Below are positions 38,086 through 47,594 of a DNA stretch of 64,000 nt, piece by piece (within the stretch, counting starts at the first letter, position 1; each line of letters opens with the position of its first letter). Below the pieces are notes generated by a model. That model did not search any database. It saw nothing but the letters and a program-made list of their open reading frames with translations, and was not told the DNA's origin. Source of the DNA: Mycobacterium sp. D16Q13 (lineage in GTDB: Bacteria; Actinomycetota; Actinomycetes; Mycobacteriales; Mycobacteriaceae); NCBI RefSeq assembly GCF_002013375.1, contig NZ_MAEW01000014.1, positions 235,755-299,754 of the forward strand. Direction: 5' to 3'. The position numbers were made by a program, and so were the translations under genes.

Positions 38086-39768
38086 ATGATCTTCACCATG
38101 CGGTGGATGAACTACGCATCGAATCTGGCGCAGCTGCGGACGTACCAGAAACGGTGGCTGCGGGGAGATGTCCTCGCCGGAATAACGGTGGCCGCGTACC
38201 TCGTCCCACAGGTCATGGCGTACGCGACGCTGGCTGGCCTGCCGCCGGTGGCGGGGTTGTGGGCGGCGCTGGCCCCATTGGCGATCTATGCGATGCTCGG
38301 TTCATCCCGGCAGCTGTCCGTCGGCCCGGAGTCGACCACCGCGTTGATGACCGCGGCAGTGTTGGCTCCCTTGGCCTTTGGTGACGCCGCTCGATATGCG
38401 GCGCTAGCGGCTGCGCTGGCGTTGCTCGTCGGGGTGGTGTGTTTGATCGCAGGGCTGGCCCGTCTTGGTCTGCTCGCTAATCTGCTGTCGCACCCGGTGC
38501 TTGTTGGCTATATGGGTGGCGTGGGAATCACGATGGTGGGCAGTCAGATCGGTGCCATTACAGGCACGGCCAGTTCTGGTGACGAGTTTGTCGAGCAAAT
38601 CAGGTCATTTTCCGATCACGTCGAGCAGATCCGTTGGCCCACCATCATCGTCGCTACAGCGGTGCTCGCACTGCTCGGCGTGCTCGCACGATGGGCGCCA
38701 CGAGCACCAGGCCCGCTCATTACGGTGCTGATGGCAGCGACGGCGGTGGCGCTCATACCATCTGACGGTTCCGGCATCGATCTCGTCGGCGGAGTCCCCG
38801 CGGGATTGCCGCACCCCGGGGTACCTCCGCTGGGCCTCGATAGCCTGGGCGCCCTCGTCCTGCCCGCGTTAGGTGTCGCGATCGTGGCGTTCTCCGACAA
38901 CATTTTGACGGCACGCGCATTCGCCGTTCGCCGCAATGAAGACATAGATGCCAACGCGGAGCTACGCACGCTGGGGCTGTGCAACTTGGGATCCGGTCTT
39001 ACTCAGGGTTTTCCGGTCAGCTCCAGTGGTAGCCGGACCGCGCTGGGAGACTCGGTGGGAAGCCGTAGTCAACTGCATTCCTTGACCACACTCGCCCTGG
39101 TCCTGATGGTGCTGATGTTCGCGCACGGAACCTTGGCGCACTTTCCCCGCGCGGCCCTGGGGGCGCTCGTGGTGTATGCCGCCATCAAGCTGGTTGATGT
39201 TCCCGAGTACCGTAGGTTCGCCCGCTTTCGTCGCAGCGAGTTAATAATCGCCTTGGCAACAACATTCGCCGTTCTCGGGGTAGGGGTGCTGTACGGAATC
39301 CTTGCCGCTGTGGCTTTGTCGATTCTCGACCTGCTTCGCCGTGTCGCTCACCCGCACGACAGCGTGCTGGGCTTTGTGCCGGGAGTGCCCGGAATGCATG
39401 ACCTTGATGATTACCCCGGCGCGCATGCGGTACCCGGCCTCGTGGTCTACAGATACGACGCGCCTTTGTGTTTTGCCAACGCAGAGGATTTCCGTAAGCG
39501 TGCAATGGCGGCTGTAGCCGCAGGACCCGAACTGGCCGAATGGTTCATTCTCAGCGCGGAGGCGAATGTCGATGTGGATCTGACCGCCCTCGACGCACTT
39601 GATCGACTCCGGGAAGACTTAGACGACCTCGGAATTGTCTTCGCCATGGCACGAGTCAAACAGGACCTGCGTGACGCGCTGGCCGCGGCAGGGTTGCTGT
39701 CCAAAATAGGGGAGGACCGGATCTTCGTGACACTGCCGATCGCCGTCGATGCGTTCAACGCGCGCTAG
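38086..39768 (+). CDS. SulP-family anion transporter with STAS domain (Rv1739c-like)
   Basis: A 560-residue transporter. The SulP signature region is AAYLVPQVMAYATLAGLPPV near residue 36, with about 11 hydrophobic segments, a conserved GFPVSSSGSRTALGDSVGS near residue 307, and a cytoplasmic STAS domain from about residue 435 (VVYRYDAPLCFANAEDF). Substrates in the family are sulfate, bicarbonate or dicarboxylates. It resembles Rv1739c, a DosR-regulon member. The Shine-Dalgarno is weak and the second ATG (38098) is also possible. Confidence 0.9.
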   Translation: MIFTMRWMNYASNLAQLRTYQKRWLRGDVLAGITVAAYLVPQVMAYATLAGLPPVAGLWAALAPLAIYAMLGSSRQLSVGPESTTALMTAAVLAPLAFGDAARYAALAAALALLVGVVCLIAGLARLGLLANLLSHPVLVGYMGGVGITMVGSQIGAITGTASSGDEFVEQIRSFSDHVEQIRWPTIIVATAVLALLGVLARWAPRAPGPLITVLMAATAVALIPSDGSGIDLVGGVPAGLPHPGVPPLGLDSLGALVLPALGVAIVAFSDNILTARAFAVRRNEDIDANAELRTLGLCNLGSGLTQGFPVSSSGSRTALGDSVGSRSQLHSLTTLALVLMVLMFAHGTLAHFPRAALGALVVYAAIKLVDVPEYRRFARFRRSELIIALATTFAVLGVGVLYGILAAVALSILDLLRRVAHPHDSVLGFVPGVPGMHDLDDYPGAHAVPGLVVYRYDAPLCFANAEDFRKRAMAAVAAGPELAEWFILSAEANVDVDLTALDALDRLREDLDDLGIVFAMARVKQDLRDALAAAGLLSKIGEDRIFVTLPIAVDAFNAR

Positions 39769-39785
39769 CCAGTACCCGGGCTATC

Positions 39786-40505
39786 TCACGATATGGCGTG
39801 CCCGACTAGGGTGCCGATCAGGTAGGTGACGGCCATGGCCGCGAGCCCGCCAATCGTGACGCGCAGGATGGCCCGGGTCCGACTGGCCTGGCCGATGGTG
39901 GCGCTGATCCACCCCGTCGCAATCAGAGCCAGGCACACCGCGACTGCGGTCACGGGGATTCTCCAGGCCGCCGGCGGCAGGAGGATCGCCACCATGGGCA
40001 AGATGGCGCCGGTCAAGAACGAGATGGCCGACGAGAGGGCGGCATGCCACGGGTTGGTCAATTCGTGGGGGTTGATTCCCAACTCTGCGTCAGCATGCGC
40101 TGCGAAGGCATCATGGGTGGTGAGCTCAACTGCCACTTGCCGGGCGGTTGTTGGCGCCAGGCCCTTTGATTCATATATCGAGGTGAGTTCGGCGAGTTCT
40201 TCGGCGGGCAGGTCCTTGAGTTCCTGCCGCTCTTTGCTCAGAAGGGCTCGTTCGGTGTCTCGCTGGGTGCTCACCGAGACGTACTCACCTAGCGCCATGG
40301 AGACGGCGCCGGCAGCCACACCGGCTAGTCCCGCGGTGAAGATCGGTGCCCGCTCAATGGTGGCCGCCGCGACACCGACCACCATGCCTGCGGTCGACAC
40401 AATGCCGTCGTTTGCGCCCAAGACCCCCGCGCGCAACCAGTTCAGTCTGCGGCCGGTCCCGACCTGATGTGGCTCGGCGGAGTGTGGTGTCGCCTCGTTG
40501 GTCAT
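39786..40505 (-). CDS. VIT1/CCC1-family iron or manganese transporter
   Basis: A 239-residue protein with five hydrophobic helices of the VIT family. Typical segments are LRAGVLGANDGIVSTAGMVV near residue 25, AAGAVSMALGEYVSVSTQRD near residue 65, and an acidic metal-binding helix (KERQELKDLPAEELAELTS). It would move Fe(II) or Mn(II) out of the cytoplasm. It is convergent with the SulP gene. Its link to the dormancy genes is by location only; no good DosR box is seen before it. Confidence 0.88.
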   Translation of the reverse strand: MTNEATPHSAEPHQVGTGRRLNWLRAGVLGANDGIVSTAGMVVGVAAATIERAPIFTAGLAGVAAGAVSMALGEYVSVSTQRDTERALLSKERQELKDLPAEELAELTSIYESKGLAPTTARQVAVELTTHDAFAAHADAELGINPHELTNPWHAALSSAISFLTGAILPMVAILLPPAAWRIPVTAVAVCLALIATGWISATIGQASRTRAILRVTIGGLAAMAVTYLIGTLVGHAIS

Positions 40506-40586
40506 GACTCACCCAAACAGACTATGAACTGTCCTGTCTAGCAAGGCAGTACACACTTACTCAAGAGGGTCGTGGTGTGGGCATGA

Positions 40587-40775
40587 CTACAAGAGATCCG
40601 ATGGTATGGGGTGGGTGCGACGTAGCGCTGCGATCAGCGCCTGCGCGGACAGTATCAGCGCTCCGGCGCCCAACTCAGCGAGTGCCGCCATCCGGCTCGA
40701 TACGCGTACCCGCCGATCAAGCGTGCACACGCGGCCGATGAGGTAACGCCCGATTTCGAATATCAGCATGTCCAT
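40587..40775 (-). CDS. Small protein downstream of a USP
   Basis: A 62-residue protein, MDMLIFEIGRYLIGRV at the start, with one hydrophobic segment (AALAELGAGALILSAQALIA) and a basic centre. Not recognised. It begins 18 bp after the stop of the USP gene; an upstream TTG at 40796 would overlap that stop by 4 bp. Co-transcription with the USP is very likely. Confidence 0.5.
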   Translation of the reverse strand: MDMLIFEIGRYLIGRVCTLDRRVRVSSRMAALAELGAGALILSAQALIAALRRTHPIPSDLL

Positions 40776-40792
40776 GGAATACCCCCAAGGTG

Positions 40793-41668
40793 TCAAGAAG
40801 GTCGTACTACGACTACCGGTGAATGTGCCGCTTGCACAACGCTTCTACTCACCGAGCCGAGAAACATTCCCGCAAATCCACCACGGCCATGGCTTCCCAG
40901 CACGACAAGCTGCGCATGTCCGGAATGCTCGATAAGCCAGCGGCTGGGGTTACCCTTCACCAGTTTCCGGACGACGCTCACATCTGGGTAGCGCTCCTGC
41001 CAGCCCGCGAGCCGCTCACCCAAGAGCTCATTGGCGTGCTCACGCTCTTCGTGCCAATCGAATTCGGGTGCTGTGTCCAGTACATCGACCCATGCGTGCA
41101 TTGCGACCAACGGCACCTTTCGGTGGGATGCCTCATCGAATGCGAGCGCGATGGCCGGCTCGGAAACGGGGGAGCCGTCGATGCCGACGATCACCGGGTC
41201 GCTCCGATCGAGTTCGGGCACGTCGTGGACCACGGCCACCGGTGCATGCGCATAGTGCACCAGGCCGGAACTTACCGATCCCATTACCAGGCGATCAAAT
41301 GTCCCCAGGCCGCGCCGTCCAACGACGATCGTGCGAACGTCCTTTGACATATCGACAAGCACAGGAACCGGTTTCCCGAATTCGAGTTCGGTGCGTATCT
41401 CGGGAAGCGCGCCGATGCCAACGGCCTGCTCGGCCGTGTGCTGAGCTCGCCGCAGTACCTCTTCACCGTGATGGCGTTGCCATTGGTGGACCCGTTCTTG
41501 TGTATCCGGATCGCGAATGTAGAGGTACTCCCGGGTTACCACTGTGACAATCGTCAACCGATCACGGCGCATCGCAGCATGTTTCGCAGCCCAGCGCACA
41601 GCTGCGGATGCTTCAGGAGAGCCGTCGGTGGCGACGACGACACCCGGTTTCTGAGTGATTTCTCTCAT
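40793..41668 (-). CDS. Universal stress protein, two USP domains
   Basis: A 291-residue tandem USP with both ATP loops intact: VVGRRGLGTFDRLVMGSVSS in domain 1 and VLGSHGRGGFAGMFLGSVSR in domain 2. The start of domain 1 reads VVVATDGSPEASAAVRWAAK. The phrase LAGWQERYPDVSVV groups it with the USPs at 27093 and 31948. A good AAGGAG precedes the ATG, and two DosR-like boxes 21 bp apart lie 63-97 bp upstream. Confidence 0.93.
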   Translation of the reverse strand: MREITQKPGVVVATDGSPEASAAVRWAAKHAAMRRDRLTIVTVVTREYLYIRDPDTQERVHQWQRHHGEEVLRRAQHTAEQAVGIGALPEIRTELEFGKPVPVLVDMSKDVRTIVVGRRGLGTFDRLVMGSVSSGLVHYAHAPVAVVHDVPELDRSDPVIVGIDGSPVSEPAIALAFDEASHRKVPLVAMHAWVDVLDTAPEFDWHEEREHANELLGERLAGWQERYPDVSVVRKLVKGNPSRWLIEHSGHAQLVVLGSHGRGGFAGMFLGSVSRSVVQAAHSPVVVVRPS

Positions 41669-41730
41669 CTCGACGCTCCTTCTGGTGGGCTCCTATACGC
41701 AGGCTATGAGCCGGCACATACTCCGCGCTG

Positions 41731-41744
41731 TGGTCTGTGGTCCC
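41731..41744 (-). promoter_or_regulatory. DosR-like box, proximal, for the USP at 41668
   Basis: On the minus strand it reads GGGACCACAGACCA, 10 of 14 matches to the DosR core. It is 62 bp upstream of the USP start and 21 bp from a second box. Confidence 0.55.
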
Positions 41745-41751
41745 CGTACTG

Positions 41752-41765
41752 GCGCCATTGGTCCC
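41752..41765 (-). promoter_or_regulatory. DosR-like box, distal, for the USP at 41668
   Basis: Minus-strand GGGACCAATGGCGC, 10 of 14 matches to the DosR core, exactly 21 bp from the proximal box. The divergent USP at 41917 could share it. Confidence 0.55.
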
Positions 41766-41862
41766 GTCTGACGGGCCACTGTCGTCGACTTTGTGCTCTC
41801 GCCGCGTCGACAACTGGCACTGGCCTCTGTGGCGGTTCGGCAACGAGTATTAGCTGTAGGGC

Positions 41863-41892
41863 AGCATATTTCGGGATCGCTTCGAATTTCGG
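41863..41892 (+). repeat. Tandem TTTCGGGAT repeats before the USP at 41917
   Basis: TTTCGGGATCGC and TTTCGGGATTGC occur about 18 bp apart, 25-55 bp upstream of the USP ATG. They resemble the left part of the long DosR consensus (TTSGGGACT) but have GGGAT. This could be a weaker DosR pair or another activator site. Confidence 0.35.
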
Positions 41893-41916
41893 GATTGCAT
41901 TGCGCAGAAGGAGAGC

Positions 41917-42822
41917 ATGATGGAGGAAGAAGCCGGGAGCGGTTGGTCCGACGAGGGGCAACCAGCACCGGACTATGACAAACCGGCACCGGCAGTGGTT
42001 GTCGGCATTGACGGGTCTCATCGAGCGCTGGGGGCTGCGCTGTGGGCAGTCGACGAAGCTGTGAGCCGAGATATCCCGCTCCGGCTCGTCTACGCCATCG
42101 AACCCCGCGAGCGGTCGGGTAGCGAACTCTACGACGCATATGATCTGACTACGGCTGAAATCGCCAGCCAGGGCGCCGTCATGGCAGTGCAATCGTGCGA
42201 GAAGCCCGTCAAGATCGAGGTTGAAATCCACCAGGGTTCTGCGGTGGAAGTATTGACTCGTCAGTCGCATTCGGCCGCATTAGTCTGTGTAGGAGCATTG
42301 GGCCGGGACCGCGCAACTTCCCGCCGCGCAACATCAACGGCCTCGGCTCTGTCGGCACGTGCCCATTGCCCCGTCGTGGTTGTTCGAGGGCGCAGGCCAT
42401 GCCAAGAGCGGCAGGGGATAATAGTGATCGAATTTAGTGATGATGCTGATTTCGATGACGTGATGACCCAAGGGTTGAACGCGGCGGCCGGGGATGCTTC
42501 GGTTGTTCAGGTCGTGGGCTGTTGGTCACGCCATGGCAGCGGTACCTGTCGGCCATCGGCGGATATGAACACGTTGCGAGCGCGCATGGAAAAGGTGCTT
42601 GAACCGTGGCGGCACCAATATCCCGACAGCGCCATCGACAGTGTCGTCTGGCAGGGTTCAATTTCTGAATACCTTGTGCAGGAGACCGATTCGATTCAGT
42701 TGTTGGTCGTCGGTCGCCACCGGAAACAGGGCCTCACCGAGCTGACAGACCATAGTCCGTCCGTCACGCACCCTGGGACTGCCTACTCCGTCATGATTGG
42801 CGGCCATCACAGGCCACTCTAG
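41917..42822 (+). CDS. Universal stress protein with degenerate ATP loops
   Basis: A 301-residue USP of the same layout as the one at 27999. Domain 1 begins VVVGIDGSHRALGAALWAVD but its loop reads CVGALGRDRATSRRATSTAS, lacking the last Gly-Ser; domain 2 ends LLVVGRHRKQGLTELTDHSP, also without the glycine pattern. ATP binding is therefore doubtful and it may act through dimerisation with other USPs. The SHOCT protein gene follows 22 bp downstream in the same operon. Confidence 0.88.
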   Translation: MMEEEAGSGWSDEGQPAPDYDKPAPAVVVGIDGSHRALGAALWAVDEAVSRDIPLRLVYAIEPRERSGSELYDAYDLTTAEIASQGAVMAVQSCEKPVKIEVEIHQGSAVEVLTRQSHSAALVCVGALGRDRATSRRATSTASALSARAHCPVVVVRGRRPCQERQGIIVIEFSDDADFDDVMTQGLNAAAGDASVVQVVGCWSRHGSGTCRPSADMNTLRARMEKVLEPWRHQYPDSAIDSVVWQGSISEYLVQETDSIQLLVVGRHRKQGLTELTDHSPSVTHPGTAYSVMIGGHHRPL

Positions 42823-42844
42823 AAGTCGCCGTCAGCAGGAAGGG

Positions 42845-43108
42845 ATGATCATGATGTTTTGGTATGGCCACGGCACAGGCTTATGGGCAGGGGCGGGGAT
42901 GATGCTCAGCATGGTCCTATTTTGGGTAGTGTTGGTCATCGGTATTGTCGCGCTACTGCAGCACCTACTCGCCGCTGGTCGGGAGATGCCTATCCGGGGC
43001 GCGAATACTGATGCAGCAGAGCGCATTTTGGCAGAGAAGTTCGCACACGGCGAGATCAACGAGGAACAGTATCGCGGGCGGATCGCGGTCCTTCACGACC
43101 CGAACTGA
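42845..43108 (+). CDS. Small SHOCT-domain membrane protein
   Basis: An 87-residue protein with one transmembrane helix (MVLFWVVLVIGIVALLQHLL) and a C-terminal SHOCT motif (AERILAEKFAHGEINEEQYR). SHOCT domains serve oligomerisation or membrane-protein contact. It lies directly behind a USP and is convergent with the magnesium-type ATPase, so it may be a small partner of a membrane complex. Three close ATG codons leave the start uncertain by two residues; AGGA precedes the first. Confidence 0.72.
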   Translation: MIMMFWYGHGTGLWAGAGMMLSMVLFWVVLVIGIVALLQHLLAAGREMPIRGANTDAAERILAEKFAHGEINEEQYRGRIAVLHDPN

Positions 43109-43156
43109 CGTGCGCCCCGAATTGGTTGCCGCCTTCCGCTCTCATCGCTCGAATTG

Positions 43157-45790
43157 CTAGGAAAGCGCAGTGCTAAATCGGGCTGCACGACGCTCGACAT
43201 GGTGCCGTCGGTCCTTTTGTTGTGAGACTGGAGGGGATGTCTGCGACGTGCGGTAAAAGAGCATCTTCGCTATCTCGATGAGGACGAGGTAACACATGAC
43301 CATGAGGACCAGTGCGGCGAAGAAGCCGAGCGGCAGCGGGTGAAAGCCAAGACTGTTGGCTAGAGGTGTCGCCGGTAGCAATGCACCGATCACGACAACG
43401 CCGAGTGCGGAAAGCAGTAGCGGCATACTGGGGGTACTGCGAAAGAAGGGGATCCGTCTGGTGCGGATCGCGAAGATCACCAGAGTTTGGGTGGCCAGCG
43501 ATTCGACGAACCAGCCGGAGCGGAACTGTGTCGGTCCGGAATGGAACACCCACAACATGACCCCGAAGGTGGCGAAGTCGAACAGTGAGCTGATCGGGCC
43601 GAAATACATCATGAACCGGCGGATGAAACCGATGTTCCACCGAGATGGTCGGGCAAGCTGCTCGGCGTCCACCTCATCGGTGGGGATGGCCAATTGGCTG
43701 GTGTCGTAGAGCAGGTTGTTAAGCAGAATCTGCGAGGGCAGCATCGGAAGAAAGCTCAGGAACAGCGAGGCGCCGGCCGCACTGAACATGTTGCCGAAGT
43801 TACTGGACGTGCCCATCAGGATGTACTTGATGGTGTTGGCGAAGATCCGCCGGCCCTCTATCACTCCGTCAGCGAGAACATCGAGGTCCTTTTCTAGGAG
43901 AATGACATCCGCGGCGTCTTTGGCCACGTCACTGGCTGAGTCAACGGAGATCCCAATATCCGCGGCGTGCAACGCAAGTGCGTCGTTGACGCCGTCGCCG
44001 AGGAATCCAACATCGAAGCCGGTGCGACGCTGGACGCGCACAATGCGTGCCTTATCCTCGGGACTTACGCGGGCGAAGATTGTGGTGTCCTCAATGGCGG
44101 CGCCGAGTTGTTGATCATCGAGAGAAGCAATCTCGGCGCCAGTCAGCGTGCCGGTCACGACCACACCAAGGTCTTGGCAGATCTTGTCGGCGACTGCTGG
44201 GCTATCGCCAGTGACGATTTTTACTGCAATATGCAATCCTGCTAACCGTTGCAGGGCTGCGGCTGCACCGAGCTTGGGCGCATCCAAGAAGACCAACAAT
44301 CCGCCGAATCGCAAGTCGCGCTCGTCTTCCGGACCCGGCCTCACCAATGCGGCAGCGGAACGAGTAGCCACGGCCACTACACGATTTCCTGCCGCGAACT
44401 CGGCCGCCAGCGCTGCGCGCGCCTGTGGCGGCACATCGACACACCGATCAAGAACGGCTTCTGGTGCCCCTTTGGTTATGAGCGTCCGCCGTCCAGCCGC
44501 ATCGTCCACCAGTACGGAGGACATCCGCCGTTCGTGGTCGAAGGGAATCACCGCCTGTACTCGATAGCGGGCGACTTCGCTTCGATGCCGGGCAGATTGA
44601 GAAGACTCGCACAACGCCACATCCAGTGCGTTTCCGCCGAGCACCGTAGAGCCTTCCAGGTCCACCTCGGTACACACCAGGCCCCACTTCAGCGCCCCCT
44701 CGGACAAGCGCCCGTCAGGGCCAAGCGCCCGCATGAAACTGATACGCCCCTCGGTGAGCGTGCCGGTCTTATCGGTGAACAAGACGTTCACATTGCCCAA
44801 ATCCTCAATGCACACCAACCGTTTCACCAGTACCTTGCGCTGAGACATTCGCCGGGATCCGGCGGCCAGACACGTGGAGACAATGGCGGGAAGCAGCTGG
44901 GGAGTGATCCCGACCGCGATCGCCAGGGAGAAGAGCAGCGCGTCGATAATCGGGCGGTGTAGCGCGAGGTTGACGCCGAAGATAAAGGTGGTCAACACTG
45001 CGGCAACCTGCACCAAGAGCATCGAAAAGCTGCGCAGTCCAACCTGAAACTGCGTTTCGGGGTGGTGGATATCCAATCCGGCTGCAATACGGCCGAACTC
45101 GGCTTGCGCCCCGGTCGCGACAACAACACCTCGTCCGCTGCCGGCGTGCACCACTGTGCCCATTAACGCGCAACCGGACAGCTCCGCAAGCGGCGCCGCG
45201 ACGGCGCCCTGGCCCACGTTCTTCTCCACCGGCAAGGACTCGCCAGTCAGCACCGACTCGTCGCATTCCAATTCGTTGACCGACAACAGCCGGATGTCGG
45301 CGGGCACTACATCGCCCAGGCGCAGCTCTAGCACGTCCCCGGGAACCAGCTCGGTAACATCCACGAGAACCTGATGTCCGTCACGGACTACCAGTGCACG
45401 GTGATGGATCTGTGAGTGCAATGCCTCAGCTGTCTTTGCCGCGCGGTACTCATTGCCGAACCCCAGGCCGACCGACAGCACCACTATCACTCCGATCACC
45501 GATGCATCAGTGCGTTCGCCCACGAAGAACGACACTGTTGCTGCGGCTACTAGCAGACCGAGCAATGGGGACCGGAGCTGACGCCACAGCACCGCAGCCA
45601 TCCGTGCCCGATGCGAGTACACCGCATTCGGCCCGTGCTGGAGCATCCGCTGACGAGCTTCGTCCTGTGTCAATCCGCGCTCTCTGGCTGCTAATCGTGT
45701 CAGCAGGTGGTCTACCGGTAGCGCACTAGCCACAGAAATGCCCAACGGTGCCATGCTGCCGGATGGTGACGGCTTAGCTAGGGTGCTCAT
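43157..45790 (-). CDS. MgtA-type (P3B) magnesium-translocating P-type ATPase
   Basis: An 877-residue P-type ATPase. The actuator motif is SVLTGESLPVEKN, the phosphorylated Asp is in FTDKTGTLTEG near residue 330, the hinge is GDGVNDALALHAADIGISVD, and the membrane segment SNFGNMFSAAGASLFL followed by NNLLYDTSQLAIPTDEVD is typical of MgtA/MgtB. It would import Mg2+ using ATP. M. tuberculosis has a P-type ATPase, CtpF, in its DosR regulon, but of another class. ATG at 45790 is chosen; a GTG two codons earlier is possible. It is divergent from the Rv2004c-like gene. Confidence 0.93.
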   Translation of the reverse strand: MSTLAKPSPSGSMAPLGISVASALPVDHLLTRLAARERGLTQDEARQRMLQHGPNAVYSHRARMAAVLWRQLRSPLLGLLVAAATVSFFVGERTDASVIGVIVVLSVGLGFGNEYRAAKTAEALHSQIHHRALVVRDGHQVLVDVTELVPGDVLELRLGDVVPADIRLLSVNELECDESVLTGESLPVEKNVGQGAVAAPLAELSGCALMGTVVHAGSGRGVVVATGAQAEFGRIAAGLDIHHPETQFQVGLRSFSMLLVQVAAVLTTFIFGVNLALHRPIIDALLFSLAIAVGITPQLLPAIVSTCLAAGSRRMSQRKVLVKRLVCIEDLGNVNVLFTDKTGTLTEGRISFMRALGPDGRLSEGALKWGLVCTEVDLEGSTVLGGNALDVALCESSQSARHRSEVARYRVQAVIPFDHERRMSSVLVDDAAGRRTLITKGAPEAVLDRCVDVPPQARAALAAEFAAGNRVVAVATRSAAALVRPGPEDERDLRFGGLLVFLDAPKLGAAAALQRLAGLHIAVKIVTGDSPAVADKICQDLGVVVTGTLTGAEIASLDDQQLGAAIEDTTIFARVSPEDKARIVRVQRRTGFDVGFLGDGVNDALALHAADIGISVDSASDVAKDAADVILLEKDLDVLADGVIEGRRIFANTIKYILMGTSSNFGNMFSAAGASLFLSFLPMLPSQILLNNLLYDTSQLAIPTDEVDAEQLARPSRWNIGFIRRFMMYFGPISSLFDFATFGVMLWVFHSGPTQFRSGWFVESLATQTLVIFAIRTRRIPFFRSTPSMPLLLSALGVVVIGALLPATPLANSLGFHPLPLGFFAALVLMVMCYLVLIEIAKMLFYRTSQTSPPVSQQKDRRHHVERRAARFSTALS

Positions 45791-45905
45791 CGGCACAGAT
45801 CCGTAGGGGAGCAGTTGATCTCGTCGACGTACGGTGTTCTCGGCATCGTTTGCTCCCTGTCGGGGTGGTCATGTGAACTATCGGCCAGACACCACCTCAG
45901 CGGAA

Positions 45906-45919
45906 GAGGCTTTCGTCCC
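45906..45919. promoter_or_regulatory. DosR-like box between mgtA-type and Rv2004c-like genes
   Basis: GAGGCTTTCGTCCC; on the minus strand GGGACGAAAGCCTC, 11 of 14 matches to the palindromic DosR core, the best in the window. It is 71 bp upstream of the Rv2004c-like ATG and about 116 bp upstream of the ATPase start. Confidence 0.55.
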
Positions 45920-45990
45920 TGCTCACCCCAATGAAATGGGCATCGAGAAAGAGTCGCAAGGCCTCGATATCCGGGCGTCGGCGGACGATC

Positions 45991-47499
45991 ATGGGAGCCG
46001 TGGACGCAAACCAGGCGGGTACGCACCGAACTGCAAATGATTTTGCGTCAAACCGAGGTAACGCCGCAGAGTTTCGTGAAACACACACGGCGTTCGTAAT
46101 CTTGATTGGCGATCGAGCTTACAAGGTGAAGAAGGCGGTGACGAACGACTTCTTGGATTTCAGTACCGTGGAGTTACGCGAAAGTGCCTGTAACCGAGAA
46201 GTTTTCCTGAATCGCAGGCTGGCGCCAGACAGCTATCTGGGTGTGGCTCACCTGTCTGATCCCCCGGGCGGTGCCAGCGAGCCCGTAATAGTGATGCGCC
46301 GCTATCCGGACTCCGCACGACTAGCCACAATGGTGAGAACCGGAGCGGAGGTCGAATCGAATCTTGCTGCCATCGCCAAGACATTGGCGCACTTTCACGC
46401 CAGTGCCGATCGCAGTGTAGCGATCAGCGAATCGGGGACAGCCGATGCTGTCGCGGCCCGCTGGGAAGAGAACATAGGTGTCCTATTCAGCTTCACAGGA
46501 TCCGTGCTCGCGGACGATGTTCTGCGCGAGATACACACACTGTCAACTGAATTCATCAGCGGTAGACATCCATTGTTTGCCGAGCGAGTCGACGCAGGCT
46601 TCATTGTTGATGGCCACGGCGATCTCCTAGCTGAGGACATTTTCTGTGTACCTACTGGGGCGGTCCTGTTGGACTGCCTAGAGTTCGATGATTGCTTACG
46701 TTATGTCGACTGTGTCGACGACGCGGCGTTCTTGGCGATGGATTTGTCATTTCTGGGCCGCAACGATTTGGCCGACTACTTCATCGATCAGTACACAAGA
46801 TCGTCCGGAATCGATACTCCACAATCGCTGTGGCATTTCTATATCGCCTACCGTGCCGTGGTGAGGGCGAAGGTGGACTGCATTCGGTTCGCACAGGGAC
46901 GTGCCGCATCGGTGGCAGAGGCGGTCGCTCACCTTGAATTGGCGCGGCGGCACCTTCGGGTGGGCGCTGTGCGGCTAATCCGAATCGGCGGTGGACCAGG
47001 CACTGGAAAGACCACACTCGCCAAAGCGCTTTCCGGAAGAATTGGGGCACAGGTAATTTCAACCGACGCCGTGCGCCGAATGCTGCAAGAGCAGGGCGCA
47101 ATCACGGGTGACCCGGGCATTCTCGACGGTGGGCTGTATTCCAAGCAGAATGTCTCGGCGGTGTACGACAGCGTGCTACAGCGCGCACGAAACTTCCTTA
47201 CGCGGGGTCAGTCAGTGATTCTCGATGGAACATGGCGTGACATCCATCAGCAAAAGCGAACACGCGACCTCGCCTGCGAAACGCACGCCTTGCTCCATGA
47301 ATTCGAATGTCACGTGCCGCTTTCTGCTGCCCAGGACAGAATTGCGCACCGTGGGCCCACATTCTCGGACGCCACTTCTGACGTCGCTGCGGCCATAGAC
47401 GCGGACGTCAGTACGTCAGACACGGCGCATCGCATCGACACCAACCGGCCAGTCGCAGAGTCAGTAGCTCAGATCGCGGCCGTGTGTCATGTCCTGTAG
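45991..47499 (+). CDS. Rv2004c-like phosphotransferase/AAA kinase fusion
   Basis: A 502-residue protein with two parts. The N-terminal half is an aminoglycoside-phosphotransferase-like fold (YKVKKAVTNDFLDFST, then DGHGDLLAEDIFC at about residue 208 as catalytic loop). The C-terminal half is a P-loop kinase (RIGGGPGTGKTTLAKAL near residue 333; VILDGTWRD near residue 410). Length and order match Rv2004c (498 residues), a DosR-regulon member of unknown substrate. ATG at 45991 gives the Rv2004c-like length. A DosR-like box lies just upstream. Confidence 0.88.
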   Translation: MGAVDANQAGTHRTANDFASNRGNAAEFRETHTAFVILIGDRAYKVKKAVTNDFLDFSTVELRESACNREVFLNRRLAPDSYLGVAHLSDPPGGASEPVIVMRRYPDSARLATMVRTGAEVESNLAAIAKTLAHFHASADRSVAISESGTADAVAARWEENIGVLFSFTGSVLADDVLREIHTLSTEFISGRHPLFAERVDAGFIVDGHGDLLAEDIFCVPTGAVLLDCLEFDDCLRYVDCVDDAAFLAMDLSFLGRNDLADYFIDQYTRSSGIDTPQSLWHFYIAYRAVVRAKVDCIRFAQGRAASVAEAVAHLELARRHLRVGAVRLIRIGGGPGTGKTTLAKALSGRIGAQVISTDAVRRMLQEQGAITGDPGILDGGLYSKQNVSAVYDSVLQRARNFLTRGQSVILDGTWRDIHQQKRTRDLACETHALLHEFECHVPLSAAQDRIAHRGPTFSDATSDVAAAIDADVSTSDTAHRIDTNRPVAESVAQIAAVCHVL

Positions 47500-47581
47500 T
47501 CCGTCTCCGAAGCTTCTGTTTGTATGTCGTTGAAACTCGGTAGCCAAAGATGCTGCAGCGCTGGGCCATTCAAGATATATT

Positions 47582-47594
47582 CGTCACAGTGACG
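47582..47594. promoter_or_regulatory. Palindrome CGTCACAGTGACG, copy 1
   Basis: Six-base perfect arms around a single A, preceded by ATAT. An identical 13-mer, also preceded by ATAT, recurs at 47967. It may be a regulator site or an insertion-element remnant. Confidence 0.45.
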
